Source: an uncultured Actinobaculum sp. (GTDB taxonomy: Bacteria > Actinomycetota > Actinomycetes > Actinomycetales > Actinomycetaceae). From it: a stretch of DNA of 35,750 bases. The position numbers were made by a program, and so were the translations under genes. Under the pieces are notes generated by a model that was not told where the DNA came from, did not search any database, and saw only the letters and a list, made by a program, of their open reading frames with translations. Positions 23,705-34,411 of the stretch are shown here, piece after piece. Each line of letters opens with the position of its first letter. The stretch's first letter is position 1. The DNA lies in NCBI GenBank assembly GCA_938020505.1, contig CALIHR010000042.1, positions 1-35,750 on the forward strand. The letters are read 5' to 3'.

Positions 23705-24379
23705 TTATTCGGCATCCGAGGATGAGCTGGAACCGGCAGAAGCTTCGACGTCGGCGGACGCAGCCTCGTTGGCATCTCGTTCCCGGAGATTGTAGAAGTC
23801 GCGCGACCATCTGCGCCTGACTTTCTTGTCACCGCCAGAACGCCGGAACATCACGAGGTCGTCGGCAAAGGCAGCGTAGTCAAAGCCGATGTCTTTCGAT
23901 CGAAGAAGCTGGACGAAAGAACGGAGGTGGCTGCGCAGCTCGTCAATAGTCGAAGCGGTGACCAGAGCATTAAAGCGATCGCGCACGGAAGAGTTCTCCT
24001 CCTCCCCGCCGATCAACTCGCGGGCTGCTCTTCCAAATCTGAAACCGGGCAAATGCATCGGACCGGACCGCGATTGCTGGTGAATCGCGTACAGAGTCAT
24101 GGCGATATGAACGGCCGTCTCTTCCGGCGTCGGAGCGTCGGAAGCGCTGTCTGGAACGGCACCCACGTGCGTATAGTCCCAAATGTCAGCGATCTCGCCC
24201 GGATTCGCGTTTATTCCTCGACGCAGTTTTGCGAGGGCTGCGCGAGCCTGCGCTTTGTCGTTCAAGACGCCTTTTTGCAAGTCTTCAATGCGGCGTTCGA
24301 CGGCAGCAGCAGTCTCACTCAAGTTTCGTCTCCTAGAAGGAGGCGTATCTCTGGCGGGTTGAGTTTCTGTGGCATTCAT
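23705..24379 (-). CDS. cse2: Cse2 (CasB, Cas11)
   Basis: 224 residues, mostly helical and basic, in the position between cse1 and cas7e. Family-like parts are KAQARAALAKLRRGI, TPEETAVHIAMTLYAIHQQS, FGRAARELIG, SVRDRFNALVTASTIDELRSHL, GFDYAAFADDLVMF and RRRWSRDFYNL. Cse2 forms the small-subunit dimer that stabilises the R-loop in Cascade. A Ser-rich acidic tail closes the protein. It starts 2 bases after the cse1 stop. Confidence 0.93.
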   Translation of the reverse strand: MNATETQPARDTPPSRRRNLSETAAAVERRIEDLQKGVLNDKAQARAALAKLRRGINANPGEIADIWDYTHVGAVPDSASDAPTPEETAVHIAMTLYAIHQQSRSGPMHLPGFRFGRAARELIGGEEENSSVRDRFNALVTASTIDELRSHLRSFVQLLRSKDIGFDYAAFADDLVMFRRSGGDKKVRRRWSRDFYNLRERDANEAASADVEASAGSSSSSDAE

Positions 24380-24381
24380 TG

Positions 24382-26031
24382 TCAGTCCTTTTTAGATTCA
24401 GATTGCGAATCGGGGTGGGCGGGGAGAGTTTCACGGATTGAAGCCTCAAACCAGGCAAGCGAGATTCCGACATCGATATGGCGATTCCCATCCGCCCGGC
24501 CGGCATACGCCGACGGCGCTACCGACTCGACGAGTCTGTCGCGTTGCCCAACGGCAGTTTTGCGAAGCCTCTCGCGCCACCGCCACTTTGCTTCGTCGGG
24601 GGCCTCCTCACCGGCTAACGATGCGAGCCATCGCGGGAATTCCTCGTCAATGACCAAATAGAAGGCAGTCGCAGCTTGTTCCCGTGCGGCCTGCACGCTG
24701 TCAGGGTCGGCGCCCTGCGCTTTTGCAAGATTTCCGCCGAGTTTTCGCAGCGACGAGGCGACTTTGTCCGTCTCTTTCATGGCATCTCGGACAATCGCGA
24801 GATAACGGGCGTTGTCCTTTTCCAGCAGTTTGGCGGGAAACTTGAGGACGTCGTCGACAAGCTCGTCGACAACTGCTTCTTGGGGCCCGTACTCAATTCC
24901 AACGCAATGAACAGGAATCAGGCCATCGTCGGGAACTATTTCGTCAAGCAACAGCTGCTGGTAGAAGTCGATGACTCCGGCCGCCTTGTACCTCGTTTCT
25001 TTCTTGCCGTCCATTCGAACGACGATTTCGCTGAGCTCGGAGACCAAAGTGGACAAGCCCCTCCACATCGCCCGATCTTTGGGGAACTTGTACGGCATGA
25101 AAACGTCGAACTTAAACTTCTTTGTTTGAGGATCGGAGTACCGCCAAGCCGTCATGGGTTCGTAAAGATAACGGTTCTGCGGAGTAGCTTTGTCTCCGTT
25201 TCCAAGGAAAAGTCCCGTCACACCAGACTCGTCGCCGTGGAGCAGTACGCGTCTGGCCTGCCAGGTGTAGCACGAAACAGGGCCCGTCGGGTCCAGGTCG
25301 CGTGCGCCTGCGGGGCCGTCGGGTTCGGATTCCCACGGTGGCAGATCCCCATCTGCGTCGACTTTTTCCTTGAGGGAATCGACGAGGCCCACCACGACCG
25401 TATTGAGAAGTATCGTCTCGGCCAGGTTATTTCCTTCGATCGTCACGACGCCGATTTGACCGCTCCATCCGGGGCCGATCGGGTAGCCCTTGCCTCCCTT
25501 GACCTCCGGATCCCCTACAGCACCGGAGCGGATGCCCGAAGGATCGAAAGCGTGAACGTGAACGAGCCATCGAGCAGCTTCAGACCAATCAATCCGATCA
25601 AGGCCCGGACCGATTCTAGTGGTAAAGAAGGGCGCCCCGTTGGGAACGTCGACGATTAGCGATTCGAGATCCGATATCTTGCCCGATTTTGCATGTATGC
25701 CGGCCACTTGAAAGAAGGGGGCCACAGGATCGCGCACGTCGAATCGCTCCCGGTATCGCTCAAGGTATGCAACCGCATCGGTCGCCAAAAGTTCTGGATC
25801 GTTCCAGTGTGTTTCCCACGTTTTAAGATCCTTCGGTCCTCCCATTGCGCGATGCGCAATCGCCAAAAGCAAGCGCAGAACCGCAACGTCTTGCGACGCG
25901 ATTTCGCCGTGAATCCCGGAAATGTCAGATGCCTCTTCGAATGCCGTCACGAGGGACACCTCGTCAGGCTCCCCGCTTAAACGCGTGACTCGAATCCATG
26001 GTTCGTCGAGAAGATTGAAACTGTCGGCCAT
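24382..26031 (-). CDS. cse1: Cse1 (CasA, Cas8e) PAM-recognition subunit
   Basis: 549 residues, typical for Cas8e. The start MADSFNLLDEPWIRVTRLSG is the family signature. It continues with DISGIHGEIASQDVAVLRLL, AFLF-less PFFQVAGIHAKSGK, LLHGDESGVTGLFLGNGDK, PMTAWRYSDPQTKK and a C-terminal four-helix bundle region. Cse1 recognises the PAM, opens the DNA and recruits Cas3. Its ATG overlaps the cas3 stop in TAATG, so the two are translationally coupled. Confidence 0.96.
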   Translation of the reverse strand: MADSFNLLDEPWIRVTRLSGEPDEVSLVTAFEEASDISGIHGEIASQDVAVLRLLLAIAHRAMGGPKDLKTWETHWNDPELLATDAVAYLERYRERFDVRDPVAPFFQVAGIHAKSGKISDLESLIVDVPNGAPFFTTRIGPGLDRIDWSEAARWLVHVHAFDPSGIRSGAVGDPEVKGGKGYPIGPGWSGQIGVVTIEGNNLAETILLNTVVVGLVDSLKEKVDADGDLPPWESEPDGPAGARDLDPTGPVSCYTWQARRVLLHGDESGVTGLFLGNGDKATPQNRYLYEPMTAWRYSDPQTKKFKFDVFMPYKFPKDRAMWRGLSTLVSELSEIVVRMDGKKETRYKAAGVIDFYQQLLLDEIVPDDGLIPVHCVGIEYGPQEAVVDELVDDVLKFPAKLLEKDNARYLAIVRDAMKETDKVASSLRKLGGNLAKAQGADPDSVQAAREQAATAFYLVIDEEFPRWLASLAGEEAPDEAKWRWRERLRKTAVGQRDRLVESVAPSAYAGRADGNRHIDVGISLAWFEASIRETLPAHPDSQSESKKD

Positions 26032-29000
26032 TAATCCTGGACCTCCATCAGTCCGGTTGTTGACGTGTATTCAATGGTAGCGCCATCCAGTTCGGCACGT
26101 CCGTTGTTTAACAAAAGAAATAGCTGCCCGCGCAGATCGAGGTTCGTTTGCCAGGAATCGACATAGAACCCTTCAAGCTCGCCGATCACGCGATCAATCG
26201 CCTCTGGATTGGAGAATCTGGGTGGAAGCCTGACCGCCGACATCGCCATGGCTCGCGCCAAAGCGCGGTTCGGCTCACGATCCGTAGGAATTTCAATACT
26301 GGGAAAACCTGGAACGCTCGGGAGAGTCCGCAAGCTCTCTTGCCCGCCTTCCTTGTGGACTTCGAGAAGGATCACCTCGAGGGAGTCTTCGCCGTCGCGC
26401 ACATGCGCTCTTGACTTTTCTTCGCGGTCATCGGCGAGCGTGCGCAGCCAATCGATGAGAGAAACGCGGTTGTCATTCTTCGGCTCGGGCAGCTGATAGC
26501 CCTTGGCGGCATCCCCTTTCTTTCGTTCGGCTTCCTCCGCTTTATCACAGGCCTCTGCCACCGCTTGACTCCATTGCGCTGGAATGTCAGGATTCGTCCC
26601 GTAAACCGCCTCAATGAGTTCGCGCACGTCGTCTGGGACGCGGACCATTCCGCCTTCGGCGGCGATCTTATTCAGCGTCGCAGCAGTCAGAAGCATGTCC
26701 TGCTCGCCGTAGATGTGCTTTGCGCCCCTGTCGATCTCAGGTTCGTCATCCGACGCCAATGGAAGGCAATCCACATAACAGACCGGTCGTTCCAATTTCC
26801 CAGGGCGACGTCGTTCGTGTCTGTGCAAGCGTCCCATTCGTTGGAGGAGAAGGTCGATTGGTGCAAGATCGGTCACGAGCACGTCGAAGTCGACGTCCAA
26901 GGACTGCTCAACCACCTGGGTGGCAACGACGATCGCGCGTTCCGGGCGTTCGGGGCTCTTGCGAGGAGGACCGAACCGCCGAAGCAGATCGGCGTCTTTA
27001 TTCAGCCTGTCGGAAATGGTGAATCGCGAATGATTGAGGCTGACGTCGTCGCCAAAGACCTTCCGAAGTTCGTCATACGTTTCTTGCGCGCGGCGCACGG
27101 TGTTGCGGACGACGAGGGCGCACCCGCCGTCGGCCAAAGCGTCTTTGAGCAGTGCGACGACGTCGGACCCCTTGACCGTCCGTCTGATCTCAACCGAACT
27201 GCGGCGGCCCGCAGCCTCAACTGAGACAACCTTCGTACCGCCTTCTCCGGACGTCACGAGACACGGGAACGGCATATGCGCTTCTCGTGCCTCTTCCCGG
27301 GTTTGGGTTTCCCCGGGCACTTTATCTCGTCTCTTTTCGCGCACGCTTTTCCGGGTCTCGTCGGGCACTCCCTCGTGCTTCTCTTGGCATAAATCGCCGC
27401 CCGAGATTAACTGGAGCCCCCGATCATATGCACTTGCAAGTGCCGAACATCGCGCTTCGGAAAGCGTGGCTGAGAGAAGAATGACGGGAACGCCGTACGC
27501 GGCGAGCCACGTCAGCGCTCTATCGAGGTAAGAGTTCATGTAGGTCGAGTACGAGTGCACTTCATCGACGATCACGACCTTCCGGCTGAGTCCCAGATGT
27601 CGGAGCATAAGGTGCGGCGCAGAGAGCGAAGCGAAAAGAAGATGATCGATCGTGGTCACAACGAAATCCGCCAGCATAGACTTCTTTCGGCCAGAGAACC
27701 ACGCCATGATCGCGAGATCGGCGTCTGTGCCTTTGTCGCGAGCGTAGTTGCTTCTTTCAACTTCACCGCCGCGGTTTCTTCGCGCTCTTCTCCCGCCCAC
27801 GTTTGTGCGCACGCCCGAGCCGTCTTCCTCATCCAAGCCGATCTGTCGAGGCGCCGGAAGCGAAGAAGCCATGGGATTCGCAGCAGGGTCGCCGTCACCG
27901 CCCAGACTTCCAAGAAGACGATCGCGGATTGCGTATCCCGTTTTCCGCAATGCTTGGGCTTCCTCGTTGAGCTTTGCGCGTCCGTGCTGGAGCTGAACGG
28001 CAAACGCAGAGGGTTCCCCCGCGCCGCGATAGCTTTCCTCAATATGTCTCAGCCAGTCCAGTTCTCTCGAAAACATGGCGTCAGTCGTCGTTTGCGTGGG
28101 AAGCGCGAACAAGACCCCCGACCGTCCGGTTCGAGCGGCCAAGACCTCGGCAGCCAAAAGAGCCGCTTCTGTTTTCCCCGAACCGGTAGCCTCCTGAACG
28201 ATCATGAGTCCAGGCAGCCTCATCGAACGGGCCGCATCCACAGCCGCGCGCTGGGCCGCCGTGGCCTTGGCTCCGTCGGGCAGATCGAATCGCGTCCGAA
28301 TGAGGCTGTCAGTTTCCTCGCCATCATCCCGCGGCCGCCAAGGCGAGGGAAGCTCTATTTTCGCCAGTCCGTTCTCGACTCGTTCTTGATGACGCTTCGC
28401 ATTGAGGAAATCGCTGCCGTCGTCGTCTAGGCGGCAAAGCGGAAAATAAGCTTCCGTTGAAGCAAGCCAATCCGACACGATTACAAGACCGCAGATTTCG
28501 ACAAGAAAAGGCTCGGACCAACTTCTATGCGACCATTCGTCAAGCAAATCGGCGACGCCGGCACGGTTGACTGCCGTCTCCAGAAGTTCGGAGCGGACCG
28601 CGCTCCATTCGCTGTCTCCGAGAAGATGGTCGCGCCCGTGCATGTTGAGGACCATTTTTGTTGTAGCGGGAATGCCGTGGTGCGCGCCGACGACGGAAGC
28701 AAGCGCACGGGCCGATTGAATGCCCCAACACATCGTCTTCCTAAGCCATTTTTCCACGATTATCTGGCCTGCCAGACCGTGGGGCGCTTGGCGGCGTTCG
28801 CTCGCATCGATCAGTTCATGGCGGAGCCCAGCTTCTCGCATGCAATCGTCCAAAGCACCGATTTTAGCGCTGAAAGCCGGAGTGGCTTTGCCGATATCGT
28901 GAATGCCGGCCAACCACGACGCCAACGCTTTGAATTCGTCTGCCGGGAGGAGTCCAGAAGCAGATCCCGCGAACTCCCTTTCGATCAGATCGGGAATGGA

Positions 29001-29174
29001 AGGAGCAAGCCAGTTCGCTGCTAAGTGACGTGCCACCTCAGCTGCGTCGGCAAGGTGCAACCACAGAGGCAACCACCAAGCCAGACCGGATGCCTCGTTG
29101 TCGTATTTCGATTTGGCCCAAATAGAGCGTGACTCAGAACTCAACATCAGTGTTGTTTCCACGATGTCAATCAT
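26031..29174 (-). CDS. cas3: Cas3 helicase-nuclease, type I-E
   Basis: 1047 residues. The HD nuclease domain shows LAGIHDIGKATPAF (H92-D93) and the SF2 helicase shows QEATGSGKTEAALL (near 330), the DEVH box in VIVDEVHSYSTYM (near 535), SATLSE, QVVEQSLDVDFDVLVTD and motif VI QRMGRLHRHER (near 780). Cas3 is recruited by target-bound Cascade and degrades DNA while unwinding it. An insertion around 420-470 (basic, Gly/Arg-rich) and a long C-terminal domain are present. It is the first gene of the operon; the ATG at 29174 has AGGA 6-9 bases upstream, and an ATG at 29147 is an alternative start. Confidence 0.97.
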   Translation of the reverse strand: MIDIVETTLMLSSESRSIWAKSKYDNEASGLAWWLPLWLHLADAAEVARHLAANWLAPSIPDLIEREFAGSASGLLPADEFKALASWLAGIHDIGKATPAFSAKIGALDDCMREAGLRHELIDASERRQAPHGLAGQIIVEKWLRKTMCWGIQSARALASVVGAHHGIPATTKMVLNMHGRDHLLGDSEWSAVRSELLETAVNRAGVADLLDEWSHRSWSEPFLVEICGLVIVSDWLASTEAYFPLCRLDDDGSDFLNAKRHQERVENGLAKIELPSPWRPRDDGEETDSLIRTRFDLPDGAKATAAQRAAVDAARSMRLPGLMIVQEATGSGKTEAALLAAEVLAARTGRSGVLFALPTQTTTDAMFSRELDWLRHIEESYRGAGEPSAFAVQLQHGRAKLNEEAQALRKTGYAIRDRLLGSLGGDGDPAANPMASSLPAPRQIGLDEEDGSGVRTNVGGRRARRNRGGEVERSNYARDKGTDADLAIMAWFSGRKKSMLADFVVTTIDHLLFASLSAPHLMLRHLGLSRKVVIVDEVHSYSTYMNSYLDRALTWLAAYGVPVILLSATLSEARCSALASAYDRGLQLISGGDLCQEKHEGVPDETRKSVREKRRDKVPGETQTREEAREAHMPFPCLVTSGEGGTKVVSVEAAGRRSSVEIRRTVKGSDVVALLKDALADGGCALVVRNTVRRAQETYDELRKVFGDDVSLNHSRFTISDRLNKDADLLRRFGPPRKSPERPERAIVVATQVVEQSLDVDFDVLVTDLAPIDLLLQRMGRLHRHERRRPGKLERPVCYVDCLPLASDDEPEIDRGAKHIYGEQDMLLTAATLNKIAAEGGMVRVPDDVRELIEAVYGTNPDIPAQWSQAVAEACDKAEEAERKKGDAAKGYQLPEPKNDNRVSLIDWLRTLADDREEKSRAHVRDGEDSLEVILLEVHKEGGQESLRTLPSVPGFPSIEIPTDREPNRALARAMAMSAVRLPPRFSNPEAIDRVIGELEGFYVDSWQTNLDLRGQLFLLLNNGRAELDGATIEYTSTTGLMEVQD

Positions 29175-29280
29175 AGTCCTAAAACCCAGAGAAGGAATCG
29201 TTTTAAAGGACTAGGTTGGGAGTGAAGGAAAACTGGTAAACTAATAGTTGGTTTTGTCGGATTCCCGGGGGAATCTAACT
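29175..29280 (+). promoter_or_regulatory. CRISPR leader and divergent cas3 promoter region
   Basis: A 106-base, AT-richer segment between the cas3 start and the first repeat. AGTCCTAAAA (29175-29184) and TTTTAAAGGACT (29200-29211) form an inverted repeat over the cas3 ribosome-binding region, and GATTCCC/GGGAATC (about 29260-29275) forms a short palindrome immediately before the array. Since degenerate repeats are all at the far right end, this side is the leader. Promoter boxes are not clear. Confidence 0.65.
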
Positions 29281-32200
29281 GTCTTCCCCGCGCATGCGGG
29301 GGTGATCCCAGTCCCGCATCATGACGCACGGCCACCTGAGGGTCTTCCCCGCGCATGCGGGGGTGATCCCTGTCCGGACGAGCCAAGTACTTCCTGTACG
29401 TCGTCTTCCCCGCGCATGCGGGGGTGATCCAGCAGACTAAGGAGCCGTCCGATCCTCCCAAGGGTCTTCCCCGCGCATGCGGGGGTGATCCCACGGGTAC
29501 GCCAATACAGTCACAACCCCAATGGTCTTCCCCGCGCATGCGGGGGTGATCCGCCGCATCCGACCTCCGTGTGCAGTACGAGGCCGTCTTCCCCGCGCAT
29601 GCGGGGGTGATCCGGAGGGTACCGCTTGGTGTTCCGGCACGGGAGCGTCTTCCCCGCGCATGCGGGGGTGATCCCTCCGTTTCTTTCAGTATTATACCCC
29701 CGGGGACGTCTTCCCCGCGCATGCGGGGGTGATCCGTTCATTCGCCGACTCGTACGGAGAGACAATGAGTCTTCCCCGCGCATGCGGGGGTGATCCGCTC
29801 CCCTCCGCCATTCATCGACTCCTACATTCGTCTTCCCCGCGCATGCGGGGGTGATCCGAATTGAATAAGCTGGAGAAGGGTCAGTTAGCAGTCTTCCCCG
29901 CGCATGCGGGGGTGATCCGCTCTTCGAGACCTAGAGGAGGTCCGCTAGGATGTCTTCCCCGCGCATGCGGGGGTGATCCCAAGTTCTTGGCGTGGACTCA
30001 GCGGATGGGCCAGTCTTCCCCGCGCATGCGGGGGTGATCCGTCGCCTGGGCAGATGGCGAACCTCATGAACCAGTCTTCCCCGCGCATGCGGGGGTGATC
30101 CGGTTGTCGGCTTTGTCGGCGACTGGTCGAAGGCGTCTTCCCCGCGCATGCGGGGGTGATCCCACGTCGTCGACGGTCCCGGAGGACTGTTCGAGGTCTT
30201 CCCCGCGCATGCGGGGGTGATCCCTCTGACCGGGCGGGGTTAACGACGTCGTACCCGTCTTCCCCGCGCATGCGGGGGTGATCCCGGTTTCTTGGTCTGT
30301 CAAGTTATCCACAGGCTGTCTTCCCCGCGCATGCGGGGGTGATCCGTCGACTTCCTGAACGCGAAGGACAAGGAAGGAGTCTTCCCCGCGCATGCGGGGG
30401 TGATCCTGGGGAGGAAAGCTAATGGTCGCCTGGCTCATAGTCTTCCCCGCGCATGCGGGGGTGATCCCGGAGAGGAGGCGTCCGAAAATGAGTTTTAACA
30501 CGTCTTCCCCGCGCATGCGGGGGTGATCCGCTTCTGTCTCCCTACGACCCGTCGGACGGGACGTCTTCCCCGCGCATGCGGGGGTGATCCGACTCCACAT
30601 CGGAGACTCCTTCCATCTCATCGGTCTTCCCCGCGCATGCGGGGGTGATCCACGGGCGGCTAGGCAAAGAAAGGGCACATTCAGGTCTTCCCCGCGCATG
30701 CGGGGGTGATCCCACAAGAGATATTCCAATAAGGAAATTATCGACGTCTTCCCCGCGCATGCGGGGGTGATCCGACGGACTCCTCCCATCTGCGAAGATG
30801 GGAGTCGTCTTCCCCGCGCATGCGGGGGTGATCCCTTCTCGGGCGAAGTTACGGTTCCTAAGGGGTGGTCTTCCCCGCGCATGCGGGGGTGATCCCAACG
30901 TCACAGCCTGACAACTTGCAATCGGCCCGTCTTCCCCGCGCATGCGGGGGTGATCCCTGCGCCGACCTCGTCCCACAAGCGAGCGGCCCGTCTTCCCCGC
31001 GCATGCGGGGGTGATCCGGAACCCCGAGCCGTGTCCGCTTTTGGGCAAGAGTCTTCCCCGCGCATGCGGGGGTGATCCCGAAAGGAATACTATGTCTCGA
31101 TTCTCTGGCAAGTCTTCCCCGCGCATGCGGGGGTGATCCGGGCTCTTCGACGTCGGCTCTAGCTTGGTCACAGTCTTCCCCGCGCATGCGGGGGTGATCC
31201 GCCCCTTCGGGGTGAAACGAAAGGACAAGAGTCGTCTTCCCCGCGCATGCGGGGGTGATCCTACGAGGTCGATTCCCTGAGCGAGTCGATCGCCGTCTTC
31301 CCCGCGCATGCGGGGGTGATCCGACCTCAGTGAGGATTGCACCGTCGCAAGTTACGTCTTCCCCGCGCATGCGGGGGTGATCCGAGGGCGGCACCTACAC
31401 TCAGCCTGAGCTTGAGGTCTTCCCCGCGCATGCGGGGGTGATCCTACCTGACCTTCGTGTTCAGCGGGACCTCGAAGGTCTTCCCCGCGCATGCGGGGGT
31501 GATCCCTCCGCCAACTTGGGCCATACCGCGTCCCGACCGTCTTCCCCGCGCATGCGGGGGTGATCCGCGTCTCGCGTTGACTCCCAGCAGGCGATCAGAG
31601 TCTTCCCCGCGCATGCGGGGGTGATCCCCGGCTCCGGCCTGCCCGTAGCGTTGACAACCTGTCTTCCCCGCGCATGCGGGGGTGATCCCCCGCGTACTTC
31701 TCCGCGAGCTCGGACAGTCTCGTCTTCCCCGCGCATGCGGGGGTGATCCATGGGTCATCGACACAATCGTCGGCTACTTCACGTCTTCCCCGCGCATGCG
31801 GGGGTGATCCTTTCATTGTTTCCGTGCGTGGCAACGGCAAAACGTCTTCCCCGCGCATGCGGGGGTGATCCTTCATTCTTGAAGGCGCAGCCGACGGCGT
31901 GGCCGTCTTCCCCGCGCATGCGGGGGTGATCCCGCGTTGACGTCGATCGTGCGGTCGAGCTCGTAGTCTTCCCCGCGCATGCGGGGGTGATCCCGAAACG
32001 CGTCAAGCGAAGCCTCAGCCAAATCAAGTCTTCCCCGCGCATGCGGGGGTGATCCGATCCCTTGAATGAAACTCATATCCGGGATGTTGTCTTCCCCGCG
32101 CATGCGGGGGTGATCCGGGGCTGACGTCAGCGACTCTCGTCGACTGGAAGTCTTCCCCGCGCATGCGGGGGTGATCCATCACAAAATGGTTGTCGACGTT

Positions 32201-33756
32201 CGCAGTCGGCGTCTTCCCCGCGCATGCGGGGGTGATCCGTCGTCCGACCGATAATGAACGTCTTGCCGACCGTCTTCCCCGCGCATGCGGGGGTGATCCC
32301 TCTTTAAGTTTGGCTATATGTGCCTTAAGCTGGTCTTCCCCGCGCATGCGGGGGTGATCCGTCATAGACGCTGCCTGGCCCGGTCGCGGGCAGGTCTTCC
32401 CCGCGCATGCGGGGGTGATCCCCGCGACCACCCGATTGGCGTCCCGTCCGGCTCGTCTTCCCCGCGCATGCGGGGGTGATCCGATCGTGATCTTCATGCG
32501 GTTCGCCGAGATGTAGTCTTCCCCGCGCATGCGGGGGTGATCCGCAGAGCGCGACGCGTTCGAAAAGACCGTTCTTGTCTTCCCCGCGCATGCGGGGGTG
32601 ATCCCTCTTTAAGTTTGGCTATATGTGCCTTAAGCTGGTCTTCCCCGCGCATGCGGGGGTGATCCGTCATAGACGCTGCCTGGCCCGGTCGCGGGCAGGT
32701 CTTCCCCGCGCATGCGGGGGTGATCCCCGCGACCACCCGATTGGCGTCCCGTCCGGCTCGTCTTCCCCGCGCATGCGGGGGTGATCCCCCACGCTCAGCT
32801 CCAACGCTGAGCCTCAGCTTGTCTTCCCCGCGCATGCGGGGGTGATCCGCGACCGGCAGCTGAGGCAGATCGTAAATCCCTGTCTTCCCCGCGCATGCGG
32901 GGGTGATCCGTTCGGCTACACGAACGGCCCGGCCCGTTGGGAGTCTTCCCCGCGCATGCGGGGGTGATCCGTTGTGGAGAAGGGCGAGCTCGGCGTGAAC
33001 GCCGTCTTCCCCGCGCATGCGGGGGTGATCCGATGCGTCATGCTGCGTCCTCCCATCGGTCTTCGTCTTCCCCGCGCATGCGGGGGTGATCCGAGGGCGA
33101 CGACGCGTGCGAGGGCGTGACCATCGTCTTCCCCGCGCATGCGGGGGTGATCCGCGACCGCGGACTGAAGATCCGCACGGCGGCGGGTCTTCCCCGCGCA
33201 TGCGGGGGTGATCCCTCACCAACGACAAACTTGACCAGCTTCTAGCGGTCTTCCCCGCGCATGCGGGGGTGATCCGTTAAAGACTGGCTTCAGCTCACAA
33301 TCGACCGGGTCTTCCCCGCGCATGCGGGGGTGATCCCACGGAGGGACAAGCCCTCCACCAAGACCCATAGTCTTCCCCGCGCATGCGGGGGTGATCCAGC
33401 CCGAACCGGTGACCCTCAGTGTGTTGTACAGTCTTCCCCGCGCATGCGGGGGTGATCCGACGTCTACCGGTTGGCAGTCGCTGGGGCTGACGTCTTCCCC
33501 GCGCATGCGGGGGTGATCCCGCGGCAATCGCACCTGCCAGCGGCGACTGGGGGTCTTCCCCGCGCATGCGGGGGTGATCCTGCCATTATTACCGGCAATA
33601 TCGGCTTTCCTCCGTCTTCCCCGCGCATGCGGGGGTGATCCGACGCCGCGCGGCAGGCCCTCGCCGACGGGCTCGTCTTCCCCGCGCATGCGGGGACAGT
33701 CCGGCCGGGACGGGAAGGCCCGCGCTGAGGTCTCCCCCGCGTACGCGGAGTGAGCC
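29281..33756 (+). CRISPR. Type I-E CRISPR array, about 73 units of 61 bp
   Basis: The 28-base repeat begins GTCTTCCCCGCGCATGCGGG and ends GGTGATCC; its hairpin is CCCCGC-GCAT-GCGGGG. Starts run at 61-base steps from 29281 to 33675, with two 62-base steps (30440 to 30502, and 31966 to 32028), giving 72 uniform repeats, then one with an altered 3' end (33675) and one strongly decayed (33730). Spacers are 33 bases. Orientation is plus (leader at left, decay at right), divergent from cas3. Three consecutive spacers occur twice. The base after GATCC is variable, so the repeat end does not fix the third PAM base. Confidence 0.98.
32300..32759 (+). repeat. Duplicated block of three spacers within the array
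   Basis: The spacers at 32300-32332, 32361-32393 and 32422-32454 recur identically at 32605-32637, 32666-32698 and 32727-32759, five units further on. Two different spacers stand between the copies. Confidence 0.95.
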
Positions 33757-34411
33757 GGGAGGCTGGCACCGGATCGACCACTCAACAACTGAATGATGTG
33801 CGTCCTTGTGTGTCGGGGTTGTTTGTCCGATAATGGAAGCGGCACATCCGGTTGCTTCGGATGTGCCGCTGTGGGCCGTTAGCCGAGCAGTGCAAGTATT
33901 TAACACTGCCGCGCTAACGGTGACAAGGGCTAAGGTCTGGAGCTGCGCTAGTTTTATCATTGCGCGCAGTATCCGGGCCTTTTCCTTGCCCGACGAAGAG
34001 TTCTTCCCCGTCATTTCCCGCTTCCCTTCTGCGGCTCGGACCTACAAGGGGATTGTGTGGTGATGGGTCCGGCCGGCTCGAAGGGAGCCATTCCTACTTT
34101 ATCACAGAATGCAGGGACTGAAGGGGAAATGGTGAAAGCTCTTGCTTCTGAGGCGACTTTGGTCGAGTACAGATGCATGCAGAGTCTGCTCGGTTGGACG
34201 GACGGAAGAGGGTCGATGTGTTTTACGCCTTTTTCCTTAAGTCGAGTATCTCTATGCAGTTTGCTTTATAATAAGGACTATAAATATTTCAATTTGGATT
34301 ATTGTGTCTAAATTACGAGACATGATTGCTTTTGCATGCAATTTATCATGTGTGCCTTAATCTCTATTTTCAAGGTTGTTCATGCTCACTTCCTGACGCG
34401 AGAGAGACAGA
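33757..34411. other. AT-rich gap between the main and the decayed array
   Basis: No gene is recognised. A minus-strand frame from 34014 has an ATG with AAGGG upstream but runs through a strong hairpin into array sequence. The right half (about 34230-34400) is unusually AT-rich for this genome. It may be an insertion in an older continuous array, or the leader of the decayed array at 34412. Confidence 0.5.
33838..33870. terminator. Strong stem-loop after the main array
   Basis: Arms AGCGGCACATCCG (33838-33850) and CGGATGTGCCGCT (33858-33870) pair perfectly over 13 bases with a 7-base loop. No T-run follows on either strand. Its place about 80 bases past the last repeat suggests termination or protection of the array transcript. 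Confidence 0.5.

Noticed and set aside
29171..33845. Many overlapping minus-strand frames with repeated GSPPHARGR, DHPRMRGED and ITPACAGKT units
   Set aside because: They are translations of the CRISPR repeats in three frames; no start signals, and the 61-base period explains the pattern.
33589..34014. 141-residue minus-strand frame with ATG and AAGGG upstream
   Set aside because: It runs through a 13-bp hairpin and into array repeats, and matches no family; kept only as a remark in the gap entry.
34057..34311. 84-residue plus-strand frame in the AT-rich gap
   Set aside because: Composition looks like translated non-coding DNA and there is no convincing ribosome-binding site.
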